Source: Macrocystis pyrifera | Lineage: Eukaryota > Sar > Phaeophyceae > Laminariales > Laminariaceae | Length of the DNA: 64,000 nt | Assembly (NCBI GenBank): GCA_031763025.1 | Contig: JASSKH010000043.1 | Location: forward strand, 1,198,501 to 1,262,500 | Direction: 5' to 3' | Made by a program: the position numbers and the translations under genes | The notes under the pieces: model-generated | Seen by the model: the letters and a program-made list of their open reading frames with translations, nothing else | Database searches by the model: none | What the model was told of the DNA's origin: nothing | Shown here: positions 35,774 through 47,875 of the stretch, piece after piece | How positions within the stretch are numbered: position 1 is the stretch's first letter | Layout: every line of letters begins with the position of its first letter

Positions 35774-38026
35774 GCGCCAATTCTTCAACAAATTTAGGAG
35801 TCCTTGAGATATGGCATGGCCGCACCAAAAAGGGTATTTACGAAACGCAGGTGGATGGTATTTTAGTGCTACTATTATAGCCCTTTTCATTGTATCATGG
35901 TCTGTCCTATGATTTTTATTCTTATTGCAAATTTTGGGGGTACTTTAGAACTGCGGTCTCGTTTGGGGGACAATTGGGGACCAATTACTTGGATTTAGAA
36001 TGGTTTGTCCCCCGAACAGGACTGTGGTCCTAAAAGGGGTAACCTTACTATTACCGGGGCCACAGTAAACAGGACCAAATAGTTAGTACAAATAGGTAAA
36101 TATATAGGTTTTTATGTATACTATAGGTCCTATTAACTATACTGTAATACTCCAAACCCAGAATACAAGCAGTGGCATTTATTTTGCATTATTTGGTTTT
36201 TGGGGTTCGGCACCTTCACTTTTATTGGGTTTAGAATGTATGGCTCTATTAATACCATGCTATTATTGATATACGCGTGAGAACAGAAGTAACCGATCAG
36301 GTTCGATATATACTTGAATCTGTGGTAGCTGGTTTAGAAAAGGGAAGATCATTGTTCGTGCGTCTTCGTAATAGAGTTGATGCCGCTGCTGTGGTGAGGT
36401 ACCGCTCCGAAGTGGAGGTTCGTAAGATGAGCGTGGGAAAAACGACAATCAGCGTGGCATCCGTTGAGCATGGAAGAAGGTGGGACATGCGGTGGTCGAT
36501 GAGACATACTGTACATCTCCACATCACGGAGGAGGTCGGGGGGAATTTTGTACGTGGTTGAACAGGTCAAAGCCTAGCGTTGGGATTCGCGCCAAGAAGA
36601 GTGCGAAGCTGAATGATCGTATGGTTATGCTTTTGATCGCGATTGATCGCAAACGAGAAATATAATCGCTTATTGCGACTATTATAGTCGTGATAAACGG
36701 ACAGAAAAGAGTCCTCTGACGAGGCAACTGTCGCGAGAAAATATTGGCCCTGAAAACAACTGAAAACCAAGGTCTGGAGCAAGACGGTACAGGAGATGGG
36801 AGTACTTGGTGAACACTGGATTGAAGAGGGGCTCCTTGTTGTCAGCGAGAAGCCAAAACAACAAGAAAACAAAAAACTAATGCTCGTAAGCTTGCTCCAG
36901 TAGAAATGTCCAGCAGGGACTTTCGGACAGTTTTAGCATTTCGAACATATCGTGATCGCCTGACAATATTTCGCGATCTCGACTATTAACAGTATTAATA
37001 TCGCGACTTTATCGCGAGTGTATCATGATCGCAAAACGAGATTTACGACACTGCCAAGGGGTTGCGATACCTCACGGAATCAGTAGTACTTTTAGTTTTA
37101 GGTCTGCTCTGAACTTCTCGACACAGGACTCTCACGTGTGCTCCCCACTCACTGGTCGACCAGCACAGCATCTCCCGAGTCTCAAACTCAAGGCGCTGAT
37201 ACGTCAACTGATCCGCGGCAAAACGTGCACTAGTGCAAACGCTCTGTTCCTGGTGACTGAAGGCCATTCAAGTCCACCGGATTTTCCGTAGTTTCTCCCG
37301 CCCATCCACCCCTGTTCGTTCGAAGGTGAGAGGGAAAGATAAGCTACGAAGCGGAATCAGCATGTGAATATGTGATATACGAACGGTCGAAGGCCAGTCG
37401 GGTGCTCGATCGTCCGAGAGCGCGCAGCAGGCTCCAGCGAAGAGGAGCATGGGATGGGAGTTAGACGACGTCTACGTGGAGTAGTCTGGCTGGAGCATGG
37501 GGTATAAGCTAGGCTGGTTCGCGCTCGTGAACCCGTCACTGCCGTCGGTTGAATGCGAACCAACCAGTGGAAACTCATTTTCACGTGTCGGTGAACAACA
37601 ATAATCGACAGCAGCAGGAGAAATATAGTTCGAAAAATGGAACACCAACGTGGGTAAATGCTATGTTGAGGCTACCCTGACGATTAACAGCAGTGCGGAG
37701 ACCGGAACCTGAATGCGAAAGGAAGTATTCAGGGCTACCAGCGCTCTTGGACCACACACTTGCGTACAGCAGTATCAAAAAGAGAGGCATTTTTCTTTTT
37801 TGGGAACTAAAAAAGCATACCGTGTCCAGGGTTGTGAACCGCAACCAAAAGACTACACCGAAACCAAAAGACTTTTTCCTCTGTCTTTTCTTTCGGTCCT
37901 CCTTTCGTTCAAAATCACACATTAAGAACTCGCTTCCTTGCAAAACAACGACCGAAACCGACCGATACTTACTTTTGACTAAGGTTTCTATTTTTTCGCA
38001 TTTATTAACTTTTCAGTTTCGTTTTA
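35774..38026. other. Unassigned; one possible small coding frame
   Basis: A frame at 36277-36561 (94 codons, with DQVRYILESVVAGLEKGRS and MSVGKTTISVASVEHG) has soluble-protein composition, but begins at GTG and has no match. A family A element lies at 36049-36149. The remainder to 38 kb shows no recognised gene. Repeated tcgcga strings around 36930-37020 were noted without a clear unit. Confidence 0.3.
36049..36149. mobile_element. Family A MITE, diverged copy
   Basis: About 101 bp. Left tattaccggggccacagtaa; the right half keeps ataggtcctattaactat, but the terminal GGACCCCC block is deleted. The core taaatatataggtttttatg matches the copy at 39044. Confidence 0.8.
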
Positions 38027-38027
38027 G

Positions 38028-39043
38028 GGTCATTCTTATCGGAGAGCTTTTCCCCTACAAAATTTCCATATTCTTCTCGCGATTTTTTTTGTTTACAGAT
38101 TTTCTTGGTTTTTTTTTCAAAATATAATATATGCAAGGTTCCCCTCCGGGAAGTGCATAGGGGAGTGGCGCAAAAACGAAACAATAATAATACTCGGATG
38201 TATTACCTGCACACCTGTTTATAACTAACTGCATCTCGCCCGTCAATATTAATGCGATGAAGAACACACGCACATATTTTTGACGACAGAAGAACCGCTG
38301 CTGCATTGCTGCTGTTTGTTGAAAAAGTGTTGGATCATTATTAGTAAATATAAAAAGAGGGTACCGGTAGTACTGCTACAGTATAAGCCCGCTACGAAGA
38401 AAGTGCCCAATAAGAACATGATGCTTACTTTTTGGAGAACGCTAAGAAAATTGGGTTAAGCATAACGGCTCAGTAGTGAACTCTACACTAAATCCTGTAG
38501 AATAGGCTAATAGTATGCTCATGACAAGGTTGTTTCAAGATGGCGCCGCAACAAGAATCTCAGGCTTGCCTATACTGCTGTACCCATTCGGTTCACTGTA
38601 GGAATCATACCGCTGTAATACTACTACTACTCTGTTCGCTGTAGGAAAAGCCCGGTAGGTAGTGTTCAGCTGCAGCAAAGTTAGGGTAAACATCAGTCAG
38701 TGCTTCGTCATACGATACTTGTGCGAACGACGTATTGGTAGTGTAGTGTACATGATATGTTTTATAGCTGGTGGTAAGAGAGAGCTTACACTGGGGGGGC
38801 AGGAATCGATCCCACTTCTTGGGTGCCTAGAAAAAATATTATAAAAGAAATGCTTGCAGACTGCCGCAAGCCGAGCAAGTAGCTGTGCGCATGGTGCGTA
38901 GCAGCCAACATGACAACAGCAACGAGCAACATGTTATTATACCGGTATTCGTAGGCACATACTTGCTGACTGCTGGCCTCTCCGCTGCTGCCTGCATCGC
39001 ACCACTGCTTCAGTGTGTTGCCGCTGCTCTGCTGCTGTCAATC
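38028..39043. other. No recognised gene
   Basis: No frame of note. Contains the first TACTGCTGTA decamer (38573-38582) among repeated tactactact/ctgtagga strings. Confidence 0.4.
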
Positions 39044-39152
39044 TATTACGGGGGTCCATAGTTAACGGGACCAAATTTTGTTCGTAAAAATAGGTAGATA
39101 TATAGGTTTTTATGTATACCATAGGTCCTATTAACTATGGACCCCCGTAATA
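39044..39152. mobile_element. Family A MITE, best-preserved copy
   Basis: About 109 bp. TATTACGGGGGTCCATAGTT on the left pairs with its exact complement on the right. The core is aggtagatatataggttttt. The transcript would fold into a hairpin. Confidence 0.9.
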
Positions 39153-39868
39153 GAACAAAAAAAACAGAAGAAGAGCACTCCAGCAGCAGCAGTAGAAATC
39201 AATTTGTGCCGTCACACACCAAAGATGTCAGGAGACACGTCAATCAAGGCAAACGTGAACTGTCAAGGGTGTAGGGCCGAGAGTTCAATACTGAAACCTG
39301 CCTACAGTAGTAGAATTTTGGTGTCAGTCGAGGCATGTCTTTAGGCAAAATTGCTTTTTCCGTCATGGGCTAAAAATTATGTCTCATATGACATATTTAC
39401 ACAGCAAGCACAGACAGGCTCTGATTAACCACCCACCGTAGAGCGCGGCTCTACCAGACGTGCATGGTTGCCGACTGTTGATGCTGTAGTTAGTTGGCAG
39501 TCAGCACGACCTCTGCGCTGCTGGTGTCGATGTCTGTTGCCAGAGTCACACTGCTGTATGCAACAGCCCCAACGTGTTGTACGATCGCACGATCGCGCAC
39601 AGCGTAATAGAGAGAGGCGTGTTGTTGCGGGATGATCGATCTCAGGGTCGGAGAAAAGCAGCTGGCAACAACAGCAATACAGCGCAGACCTACGCGTATG
39701 TAGACCTGCCACAAGTGCCCGTGGCTGCCCACTGTGCTGTTGTACGAAGCTGGAGCTGTCTGCTCTGCTGGTGTATTGAATTGTCTGTTGTCTGTGTTGC
39801 GTATTGTCACCTGCTGTATGGAATTGTCTGTAGTATTCAGAAGCAAAAAATGGTACTGGTGTCGATGT

Positions 39869-40071
39869 TTCCCGTGTCGGAGAACTTACTGTTTTGCCGA
39901 AAAGTGTTCGTGCGAAGAGAAAAGTTGGCAAACGAGCGAAAATTTGATAAACATACAGTAGTACGTACCTGGTATATGTAAACGTATATTTGTCAAATTT
40001 TCGTACTTTTGCCAACTTTTCTCTTCGCACGAGCACTTTTAGGCAAAACACTAAGTACACGGACACGGGAA
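39869..40071. repeat. Long foldback (about 85-bp arms)
   Basis: Inverted repeat with a short spacer. The left arm begins ttcccgtgtcggagaactta and the right arm ends with the complement (acggacacgggaa). The best-conserved core pairs gtgcgaagagaaaagttggc with its complement. Foldback transposon or hairpin-RNA source; no coding potential. Confidence 0.8.
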
Positions 40072-41362
40072 GCCCTGCCGGACACATTGGTTTAGGTCTC
40101 GGCGCGATCCGTGCACTCTGAAGCGCGTGGCGGGCGCTCAAGGTTTTTTTTCCGGCGGGAGTGGATAAGACGGTTTCCCTGGTTTCAGTAAAAGAGGCCT
40201 TACTTTGTACGTACGTATCGGTACATACATGTCATATGACATGCTGTCCTTTTTCTCCCCTATGTAGGCTCTCACGAGCTATGAGCACACAGCTCAGACA
40301 TATGCCAGATACAACAACAGACAACATGCCCAGATCCCACCGTTCCAACGCTGCCGCCCACCCGCCCACCCGCCGTGCGTGCACGACACATCCTTATGCG
40401 CAGTGTTGCTGTGGTTGGTTGCGTTTGTCGGAGCCTGCAATCCGCATTTTTGATCCGTATATACCCAGGATGACGTATATATCCCTGTACATATTTTTTT
40501 GTGTTGCTCGGAGCACGGACCACCGCCTAGGGAACAATATAGCCACAGCAGTGCACAGAGCGTGCTTATACCTCCAGCTTCCTACCTCACCACAACCCTG
40601 CTGCCCTGCTGCCCAGCAGCAGCAGCAGTGGGCACACCTTGCGCGTATGGATGATCGTACTGCGGCTATCACAGTTGGTTTATTCGATCGATCACTTGAC
40701 CACGCCACGAACACTCCAACCAGCATCACACACCTCTCTCCCTGCCTCAGAATCCTCTTCTTCTGCTTATTGCTGTGTGTGATCCAAACTTTGCCACTGC
40801 TCCAGCTGTGCTCCGCACAGTGCGCCAACAGCAGCAGCAGGCAGGGTACTATGCTCATGTAGAAGCTCCGCGCTGTAAGCTCAGTACTACTGTAGTTCGT
40901 CGTTGTTGTCATCGGCATTGGCCGATGCACGTACCTTCGGCAGTGTGTGACCCATTATCCCCGGATCGATATATTCGTCGCCTCGAGTAAAACAAGAACA
41001 AATCGTTCGTGCTGTACAACAAAATATTCATACAGCAGCGTTCGTACAAAACATACTTACAGCAGTAGTTCTCATTGCTGTGTGTCCTACATTGCTGACG
41101 GATAGATCCTAGAGCCAGCTGAAAGGGGGTCAATACACGTACGTTTCTCGCGTGGCATTCTACAGCAGTATTATTGCTGTATATGCAGTCGTGCCTGTAC
41201 AAGCTACTCTACTGCTGTAGGAGATCGTGCAAAGTGTTTTCGGTTGCGTAAAAATCGCGGCGTGAAAGTTGTTCGAGCACTGTTATAACATAGACGTCTA
41301 TACTGCGCGCGATAAAATTTGCGTTTCCGAGGTTCCACTCGCACCATCCACCCTTTTTTTTA
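40072..41362. other. CAG/CTG-rich stretch, no recognised gene
   Basis: A long + frame (40161-40862) and a long - frame (40394-40930) overlap on opposite strands. Both are dominated by low-complexity CAG/CTG and CAC content, and neither has a known domain. Three TACAGCAGTA/TACTGCTGTA decamers lie at 41058, 41161 and 41210. Confidence 0.35.
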
Positions 41363-41711
41363 GGGCCGTTCTAATCGAAGCGTCAAAATTTCCAAATTTT
41401 CCAAATTCTTGATCTGGATTTCCTGAAAAATGCGATGGGCATTCTTATCGAGGGCGGAGTTGTTTTGTCGTGATTTTCCATATTTTTATGGCACTGGGTC
41501 TGTAGGTCGGGTGGGAATCATAAAGTCGGCGCACTCTCATTGGTCAAACCATATATATATTTACGATTTACCGAGCGAGATTAAAGTACGGGTCTTAACG
41601 TCGGCGCATGTCATTGGCCAAGCGTCCGAAATCACCCCGAAATCACTGGACTGTCACGTTTCGTGTACGAGCCGCACTTTCCTCGCGGCGCCAGCACATC
41701 ATCAGCACAAG

Positions 41712-41764
41712 AGCAGTAGCAGCAGCAGCAGCGGCAGCAGCAGCATCAGCAGCAGCAGCAGTCA
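41712..41764. repeat. CAG-type microsatellite
   Basis: Interrupted (CAG)n tract; another interrupted run lies at 41930-41960. Reads as Ser, Ala or Gln depending on frame. Confidence 0.9.
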
Positions 41765-41910
41765 GCGCTCTCCGTGTCAGGCTTCAGACGCCGTAGAGGA
41801 GAAGCAGTGCCAGGAGGAGTACCAACAGCCGCCAGCAGCAGCACTCTCAAAGCAGTCGACTTCAAGGGGAAGGCCGTGCTATTATACTACAGCAGTAGAG
41901 AGAAGCACCA

Positions 41911-42858
41911 GTGCCTGCACCAACGACAGCAAGCAGCGGCAGCAGCAGCAGCAGCAGCAACAACAACGGCAACAACCACATCAGCAGACCAGGCAGCAGT
42001 AGCAGCAGGGAGCAACCTATCAGACAGCTCGAGCTCTCCTACGAGACCAGGCTCAAGATCTACGGGGGCAACGACTTGAAGCCGCCCATTCGGTTGTATT
42101 CACAGGTGAACCGCAGGTTGTATTACTCTGTTTTTATGTTGCACGCTTGACCCAGCAGCCAGAGAACAGCAAAACAACCACCAACTTGGCAATGTTATGA
42201 CGGTGGTCAAGAGCAGACTTGCCTGTTTCGTCAGAACCAGTGATGCAGTTTGTCTTTCTACAACTCGACATCGCCTGTACCGGTCGTCCGTCGTCCGTCT
42301 CGCTTGTTGAACCCATCCCCAGATGACTCCTGAACTGACCGCCCAATGCTTCAGGAGGCAACGGAGGCAACGGGGATCAGTACATGGAGAACGAGCTGAT
42401 CGTCGTGATCCAGCCGGCCCGTCTTCTCCAAAAGCTAGAGATGGAGTCCCTGCCGAGTATCGTGTTCGCCCCCCCCGCCGCCGCCGATGTTGTTCATGCC
42501 CTTCGTAAGAGCGACCAGCCGTGTGGAAAAGGAGGAGGTTCTTGGTGTGGACGCGGGTGGGAGACGGTCGATTCGGGGAGTGAAAAGGGGCGGCCATTAA
42601 TGCACCCCCCTAGCACGGCACGCCCTTCCTCTCCCACATGCAGAGGGTCCCTTCTGGGTTCACAAAGGAGACGTTCCCTACTGCTCTCGAGGGTCGATCA
42701 AGGTGAGCGTAGCCAACCGCGACAAATAACATCTTGGTACGTTTTTTCCTGTGTCCCTTTTTTTTTGTCAGGAGTACCTGCACTCTTTTTTTGTCTTTGC
42801 ACCAACTTGCACGGCGACCGCCTTTCTTTCTGCTCGATGGCCCCCCTGCGCTGACTAG
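41911..42858 (+). CDS. Unknown Ser/Asn-rich protein, multi-exon
   Basis: Exon-like blocks: 41911-42105 (Ser/Asn repeats, then LELSYETRLKIYGGNDLKPP, ending at CACAG|GTGAAC), 42355-42504 (YMENELIVVIQPARLLQKLE, ending at a GTAAGA donor), 42644-42702 (GPFWVHKGDVPYCSRGSIK, donor GTGAGC) and 42772-42858 (EYLHSFFVFAPT, stop TAG). The last three blocks join with matching phases. The link from the first block to the second is unsolved: a candidate exon near 42255 (FVFLQLDIA) would need a different acceptor in the next block. The true start is unknown because the CAG-rich 5' part is open in several frames. No domain is recognised. It lies inside the Harbinger-type element, so it may be its accessory gene or a captured host gene. 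Confidence 0.45.
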
Positions 42859-42868
42859 TACCACCATC

Positions 42869-43254
42869 AAAGCGGATGCTGCGCAGGTTTTTTAACAACT
42901 GCGGCGTAGAAGCGGCGAATACCTTGTACTTGCACCCGCTCGCCAAGTTGAAATTGGTAGCATACTCGTCTCGATAGAATGCCGCTATGACGGCATGCCT
43001 GCTGGAGAAACAATCGCCGAACAGCGCCATTCCGTTCTCCCGCTGCACGAGCGCTCGTCTCAACGACACAAAACAGGACTAAGGTTGTATGATACCTCCA
43101 CCTCGGTCGTTCTGTGCAAAGTGTGCCATCTCCTCGCCTCTGCGTTCCCTGAACCTGAGGACCTGGCGCCTGGTTTGAAATATATCGAGGAAAATAGAAA
43201 ATACGGTCGCCGGTCAAAGCTCTATCATCGAATATGTCGGTACTGCAATACGTA
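42869..43254. other. Coding-like block on both strands (unresolved)
   Basis: Plus strand: a frame open for about 118 codons contains VLCKVCHLLASAFPEPEDLA and ends with HRICRYCNT before a GTAACC donor-like site; the CxxC and HxxCxxC spacing could bind zinc. Minus strand: 42870-43069 reads NGMALFGDCFSSRHAVIAAF and YATNFNLASGCKYKVFAAS, which is equally protein-like. At most one is likely coding at any point. No family is recognised for either. Confidence 0.35.
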
Positions 43255-43499
43255 ACCGCAACGCCCAGCACCTACACACAGAAGTACCCTCGTCCTTCTC
43301 GCCCTCGTCCACGCCCCTCTCCGCGAAACAGATCTCGTCTACGCCCTATCGGCGAAACAGGTGTGTTTGTACAGCATCAGCTACTCTCCGCGAGTGAAGC
43401 TACCTGTCACGGGGAAGCTCGGACGCAGCTGGTCGGGCTGTGGGGAGGGGTTACGATCATGAGGGAAACATTACTAGGTGCTTTCGCCCGTTACGCCAG

Positions 43500-44886
43500 G
43501 TCGCCGCCAATACCTGTGTGATGAAAGGCCGGGCAAGCGACGAGCAAGCGTTGCACGGAACGACATGCGGTATCCACTGCCGCAGGCCAGGGCGCAGCGC
43601 CCCGAACCGGCGCCCAACCAGGAAATCGCAGCAAACGGTGACGAGGGGTTTCATGCAGCCGCAGAGGCGAGCGTGCTGCTCAGGAAGGAGGAGGGTTTCT
43701 TGAGGGATGGGGGAGGGGGGGGGGGGGGGGGGGGGTACGCCAAGACAAAACACGGCCAGAGTCTGCTCAACCTGCCTCTTTCGATGATTTAGCGTTGCGG
43801 GGCGTATATATCATCCGCAGGCGGAATCGTATAAGCCACCGCTGGACGATGGTGCGGAGGCAATGGCGACTTCAACAACGAGGATCTTCCTACTGGGAAC
43901 ACCGCGAAAGGAGCCGGTGAGTCATTGGTTGTTTGATGGGGCTCTAACGTGAGGATGGCATGCGTGTAAACATTCTACTTTTTTGCGTATGGTGGAGTCT
44001 GACACTTCTGATGTAGCGAACGATATTGTGTAGCCCTTGCGTGTGATTGAGACTTCGGTTTCACTGTCCTATACGCTCATCTGGCGTGGACCGCATAATT
44101 TTTGAACCAATTGCCAGATAATTCTGATGCCGGAGGTGGCGACGCTGCAGGTGGAACCAGAGCAGGCACCGAGTGGATCGGCCTCGCCCTTGGTCTGGAC
44201 GACAAAGTCGCGGGTCTAATGCGACCAGACGACAGGGATATACTGGTGAGCGGCGGGTGTAGATGCTTGTATAACTATCGAAACGACATGTAGAGGCTTG
44301 TTCACTTCGGTGCGTGTGTTATCAGCCTGCTCGCGGTTACGAATCGTGCTAAGGCAAGGGGAGTACTCTTTGGCAGGGAGATGGTTATCTAGTTTTCTTG
44401 GAAAAATAGATAGCGGTACTAATTTAGTAATATAACTTCTATAATGTGATATGTAAACTGGGTCAAATGCGCGTACCTTTCGGATGTACAAGATTGGCTG
44501 CTCACTAAAATCGGCGGGAACGCTTCGAAGTCGTTTTCGGGCCACAACCAATCACCGCTGTTGCGGCAACACTATTCTTGCCTTCTGGTTGCGTCATATA
44601 TTCTTAGCTACCGCCGGTATCTTTGCACCCTCTTCGTCTTTTCCACCAACAGGAAGATAGCCAGCCAACTACAAAGCTATGCTTCGGTGTCTGCGAAACA
44701 CGCATGACTCCCGATCATGAAAATCGCCGCGGGGTCATCAGGGGGATGATGCAGCAAGCACCGCCCAAACGTTTAAGCACTGCCGTGGCCACGCCTCGAA
44801 CGTTTACTCCCAACCCCTCAATGCGGGATTCGTTGGCGGCACCCATCGTCGCGGCCGGGACGGTGGGGGCAGGGGTGGAGATGTGA
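43500..44886 (+). other. Exon-like blocks of an unknown gene
   Basis: Three or four + blocks with plausible splice sites. About 43500-43700 contains GRRQYLCDERPGKRRASVAR and runs into a poly-G tract. 43822-43917 lies between a CCGCAG acceptor and a GTGAGT donor (AESYKPPLDDGAEAMATSTT). One block ends at 44245 (TEWIGLALGLDDKVAGLMRP, GTGAGC donor). About 44657-44886 ends in TGA (MTPDHENRRGVIRGMMQQAP). Phases between all blocks could not be reconciled, so I do not give a joined model. No domain is recognised. Confidence 0.3.
43706..43736. repeat. Poly-G run
   Basis: Long, nearly pure G homopolymer, prone to assembly and length error. Any frame crossing it is unreliable. Confidence 0.95.
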
Positions 44887-44938
44887 ATCCTCGCCTTGTG
44901 GGTAGATATCGCCAGGGGGGGGCGGGCGGAGGGAATGG

Positions 44939-45198
44939 CGGTCGTACACCGATGGAGAATTCCGGAAGTTGCCAGGAATGCGCACAACGCAAAGGTGGAT
45001 GGTCTCAGATCGACCCTGGACCCATTTTTGGACGAGCAAGGACGTATCGTGCCTGCTGACCCTCGCCCAGGGAAGGAAAACGAACGCAGAGGAAAATTGA
45101 GTTTTCTCCTTGCAAGTTCCCATTGGTCCGTGGGTCGTACGAGGAATTTGAATATGGCTGTCGTGGTCGCAGAGGCGATTGTCTTTAGTTGCCACTAA
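44939..45198 (+). other. Possible coding frame, unknown
   Basis: Open + frame with KVDGLRSTLDPFLDEQGRIV and PADPRPGKENERRGKLSF before a stop. It has exon-like composition, but no acceptor or partner was established and the two alternative frames are also partly open. Confidence 0.25.
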
Positions 45199-45326
45199 CG
45201 TTAAACATGGACTAACGTGCAGGGTTTAGTGTAGCCCTGGCTGCTGCTGAAAATACGTTTTTCGATTGAAATCGTCTACTTCTTAAGGAACGTCTCGGCG
45301 TTTTCCGTGTATTGCAATATGTTTTC

Positions 45327-46800
45327 TTGGAGAAGGCCGAGGGCGACGTAGATCTGCGTTGTATGTGTTGTCTAAAATGCAGTGAATTTCGTCATTATAT
45401 CACCAGACAACTCTCCATGTATCCGTGTTTAACATAGTGGTATATTTTACGAGATACCGCTTCCTTCGGACACGTTGCGGTGAGTATCTCATGTACGTGT
45501 GATCGATCTGTGTCGTCCGAGATAAAATTCTAGAGCAGCTATTAATAGCTGCAGTCGTACATAATTTTTTTTTGTTTTTCGTTGCCTATATTTGTGACGA
45601 CACCCCCACAACCCTTCACCTGCATCAAATATATCTGCACTGCCAGTCTATGTGGAAAGTACCAGGTAATCCAACGTGAAAAATCGTTTTGCAATCGGAT
45701 TTTATCTCGAGCGGATATGCACTATTACTTGAAGTCGACTTTGACGTTAAACAACTGAATCTTGCCCTCTACATACCAGAACACAGGTAAAGTAAAGGAG
45801 CCCACTGCAAAAGTAAATGACAGGAAAATAAGAAATTTGACAGCGGTTGTACTGAAGTCAGTATAGAACGTAACTTTCCCGAATAAGAAATTCGGGCGAG
45901 ACCAGCATTCCTGCTTCTTTTTCTTCCTCACTATTATCAAGTGTTTTGTAGTGTACTTCGCCCAAGAAAAACGTTTACATAGCCAAAAACGCCCGTTATA
46001 AAGATTTTGTGCAAATATCGCTGAACCTACCTAGAGGTTATTTTATTATTTTGTCACGGGGGGGGCTAACATGGCTCAGGCTTGAAGGGTTCGTTTCTTA
46101 CGGCGAAGCTTGGAGAGGGCCAGATGGCTGTAAATCGTAGATGGTGCATTTGTGTGCGTTGTGTCGCTAAATGCTGTGAGTTTTGATAAATTCAATATTT
46201 GTGTTGTAAACGAGTCGAATAAAATGAGAATCCCGGTACACAAGAGTTCGGTGAATCGTGTTTGGTCGTTACTTATCACGACATCCTTTCATTCTATAGA
46301 GTTGTCAGTAGGTCGCTGATGTCGCACTTATTACGTTTAAATCTTTGAGGTTGCCTACTTTGACCGCACGCCTCTACAACACCTTACCTTCAACAAAACA
46401 CCCACCCAACCACTTCATCCGAATAGTGCCAAAGATTGAAACGTAAAAAACCGCTTGTCAATCGGACCTTATCTCGAAGAGCTACCTACCATTACTTGAA
46501 ATCGACTTATATCGCTGTGAAAGTTTTTCTGCTCTTCTGTCGTGACACCATGATGAACACAACGGAACAGAGTACTTGTACTGTACAGATAGGTATTTGT
46601 ACACAATATATACACGAGGAGTAAAAAAGAGATATTATACGGCAATAAGAAAATTCGAGATCCTTTGTACTGTTATTATCTGTGGAATACATTTTCAATA
46701 ATAAGAAATCCAACCTGGGCCGGCATTCTTGTTTCTTATTTTTTCTTGGGGCTAATAAGTGTTCTGCGCTGAACACTCGCGAGAAAAACGCCTTTATATT
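45327..46800. repeat. Diverged tandem duplication, about 785-bp unit
   Basis: Copy 1 (about 45327-45990) and copy 2 (about 46107-46800) share an ordered series of blocks: cttggaga..ggcc, gcgttgt.t..gt..ctaaa, a caatcgga..ttatctcga string, attacttgaa.tcgact and, near the end, an ataagaaat-containing block followed by cggcattcttg or its variant. It lies just upstream of the ORF at 46915 and may hold duplicated promoter sequence. No coding potential. Confidence 0.65.
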
Positions 46801-46914
46801 TTTTTCGCTATATAAATCTGGACCCCTACCTATGGTCGCTGAGCCATTTTTTTTTTAAAACGACCCCCACTACCACACAACACCAGTCGGCACTCTCGTC
46901 GTCACAGAGCAAGC

Positions 46915-47218
46915 ATGAGCCAATCAACCCCAAGGCCGAAGAGGAAAGCACCCAGGCCAAGTAGGTTTATGCAACCTAGCGATAACAGCGATGACAGGGC
47001 CACCGCGGGCCCAAGCCGGGCGGTGATGCCTGGTTTTTCAGGTAGAACCAGCGCGGCGAGTTTGGCGCCAAGCAGTAGAAGTGAACACGACAGCAGTAAC
47101 AACAGCTACGCAAGAACGAGCAACTCGGTAGCATGCCCACCTCTGGGGAAGGAGGAGGAAAAAGTGGGCCAGGATATGCTGTCGGGCGGCGGTGCTGGGA
47201 GCGCGGGGAGCTTGGCCG

Positions 47219-47256
<38 letters not shown>

Positions 47257-47520
47257 TTGGAGGATCGATGGACCGGGAGTAGAGATATACTACGTGGGTT
47301 TTTCGATCGCAATCAAGCAACAGCAACAGAAAGGATACTGGTGCACACCTTTACCAGCTTCAAAATCGTTCACTGCAGCAGCAGTACTCGTCCCATTTCC
47401 CGGTTTGCCACGGATGATTGCTCTTGTATTGGCAAGCTAGATTTCTGTTGTAAAGCTGCTGCACATGCAGCTGCTAGAGCAGGTTCATTATTGTTGCTTC
47501 TAGCCACGTACGGGTTCTAA
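46915..47520 (+). CDS. Ser-rich ORF, unknown, inside Harbinger-type element
   Basis: A 201-codon frame beginning MSQSTPRPKRKAPRPSRFMQ, a strongly basic N-terminus that could bind DNA or direct the protein to the nucleus. Low-complexity Ser/Gly/Ala sequence follows, with a run of 12 Ser encoded by an AGC microsatellite (47220-47256). The part after the Ser run looks less protein-like, so a donor may lie near 47280. Harbinger elements usually encode a second, Myb-like DNA-binding protein next to the transposase. This ORF is in the right place, but no Myb/SANT helix pattern is visible. Confidence 0.4.
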
Positions 47521-47875
47521 CGCTGCTGTCGTACGAGTACAGCTGGGTTCGAGCGACAGCGCGAAGGTTACACACAACTCACACACACCTGGCATACAGA
47601 AACGGGGTTTCATACCACGTGTACGTGTATCAGGTTTCACGACTTCTAGCTTTGCCGCACAACGTTTGACAATGTCAGGTGGCGTGCAAGGTGCTAGTGC
47701 GTCCAGATTGTATACAGCACCATGGTCCAGTTGCGGTGCAAGATACCAGAGACACCCAAACTACTACACACGGAGACTATGCTAGATGAAAGTCGACCCA
47801 AGACAGCGATAACGACGATAACTGAGAGGTGAGCAAGAAGTGGCGCCAGCGCGCTACAAGCAAAGCACAACATAC

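Noticed and set aside
47106..47326. Minus-strand frames with poly-Leu or poly-Cys
   Set aside because: Complement of the AGC microsatellite in the Ser-rich ORF at 46915; the + frame has the better start and context.
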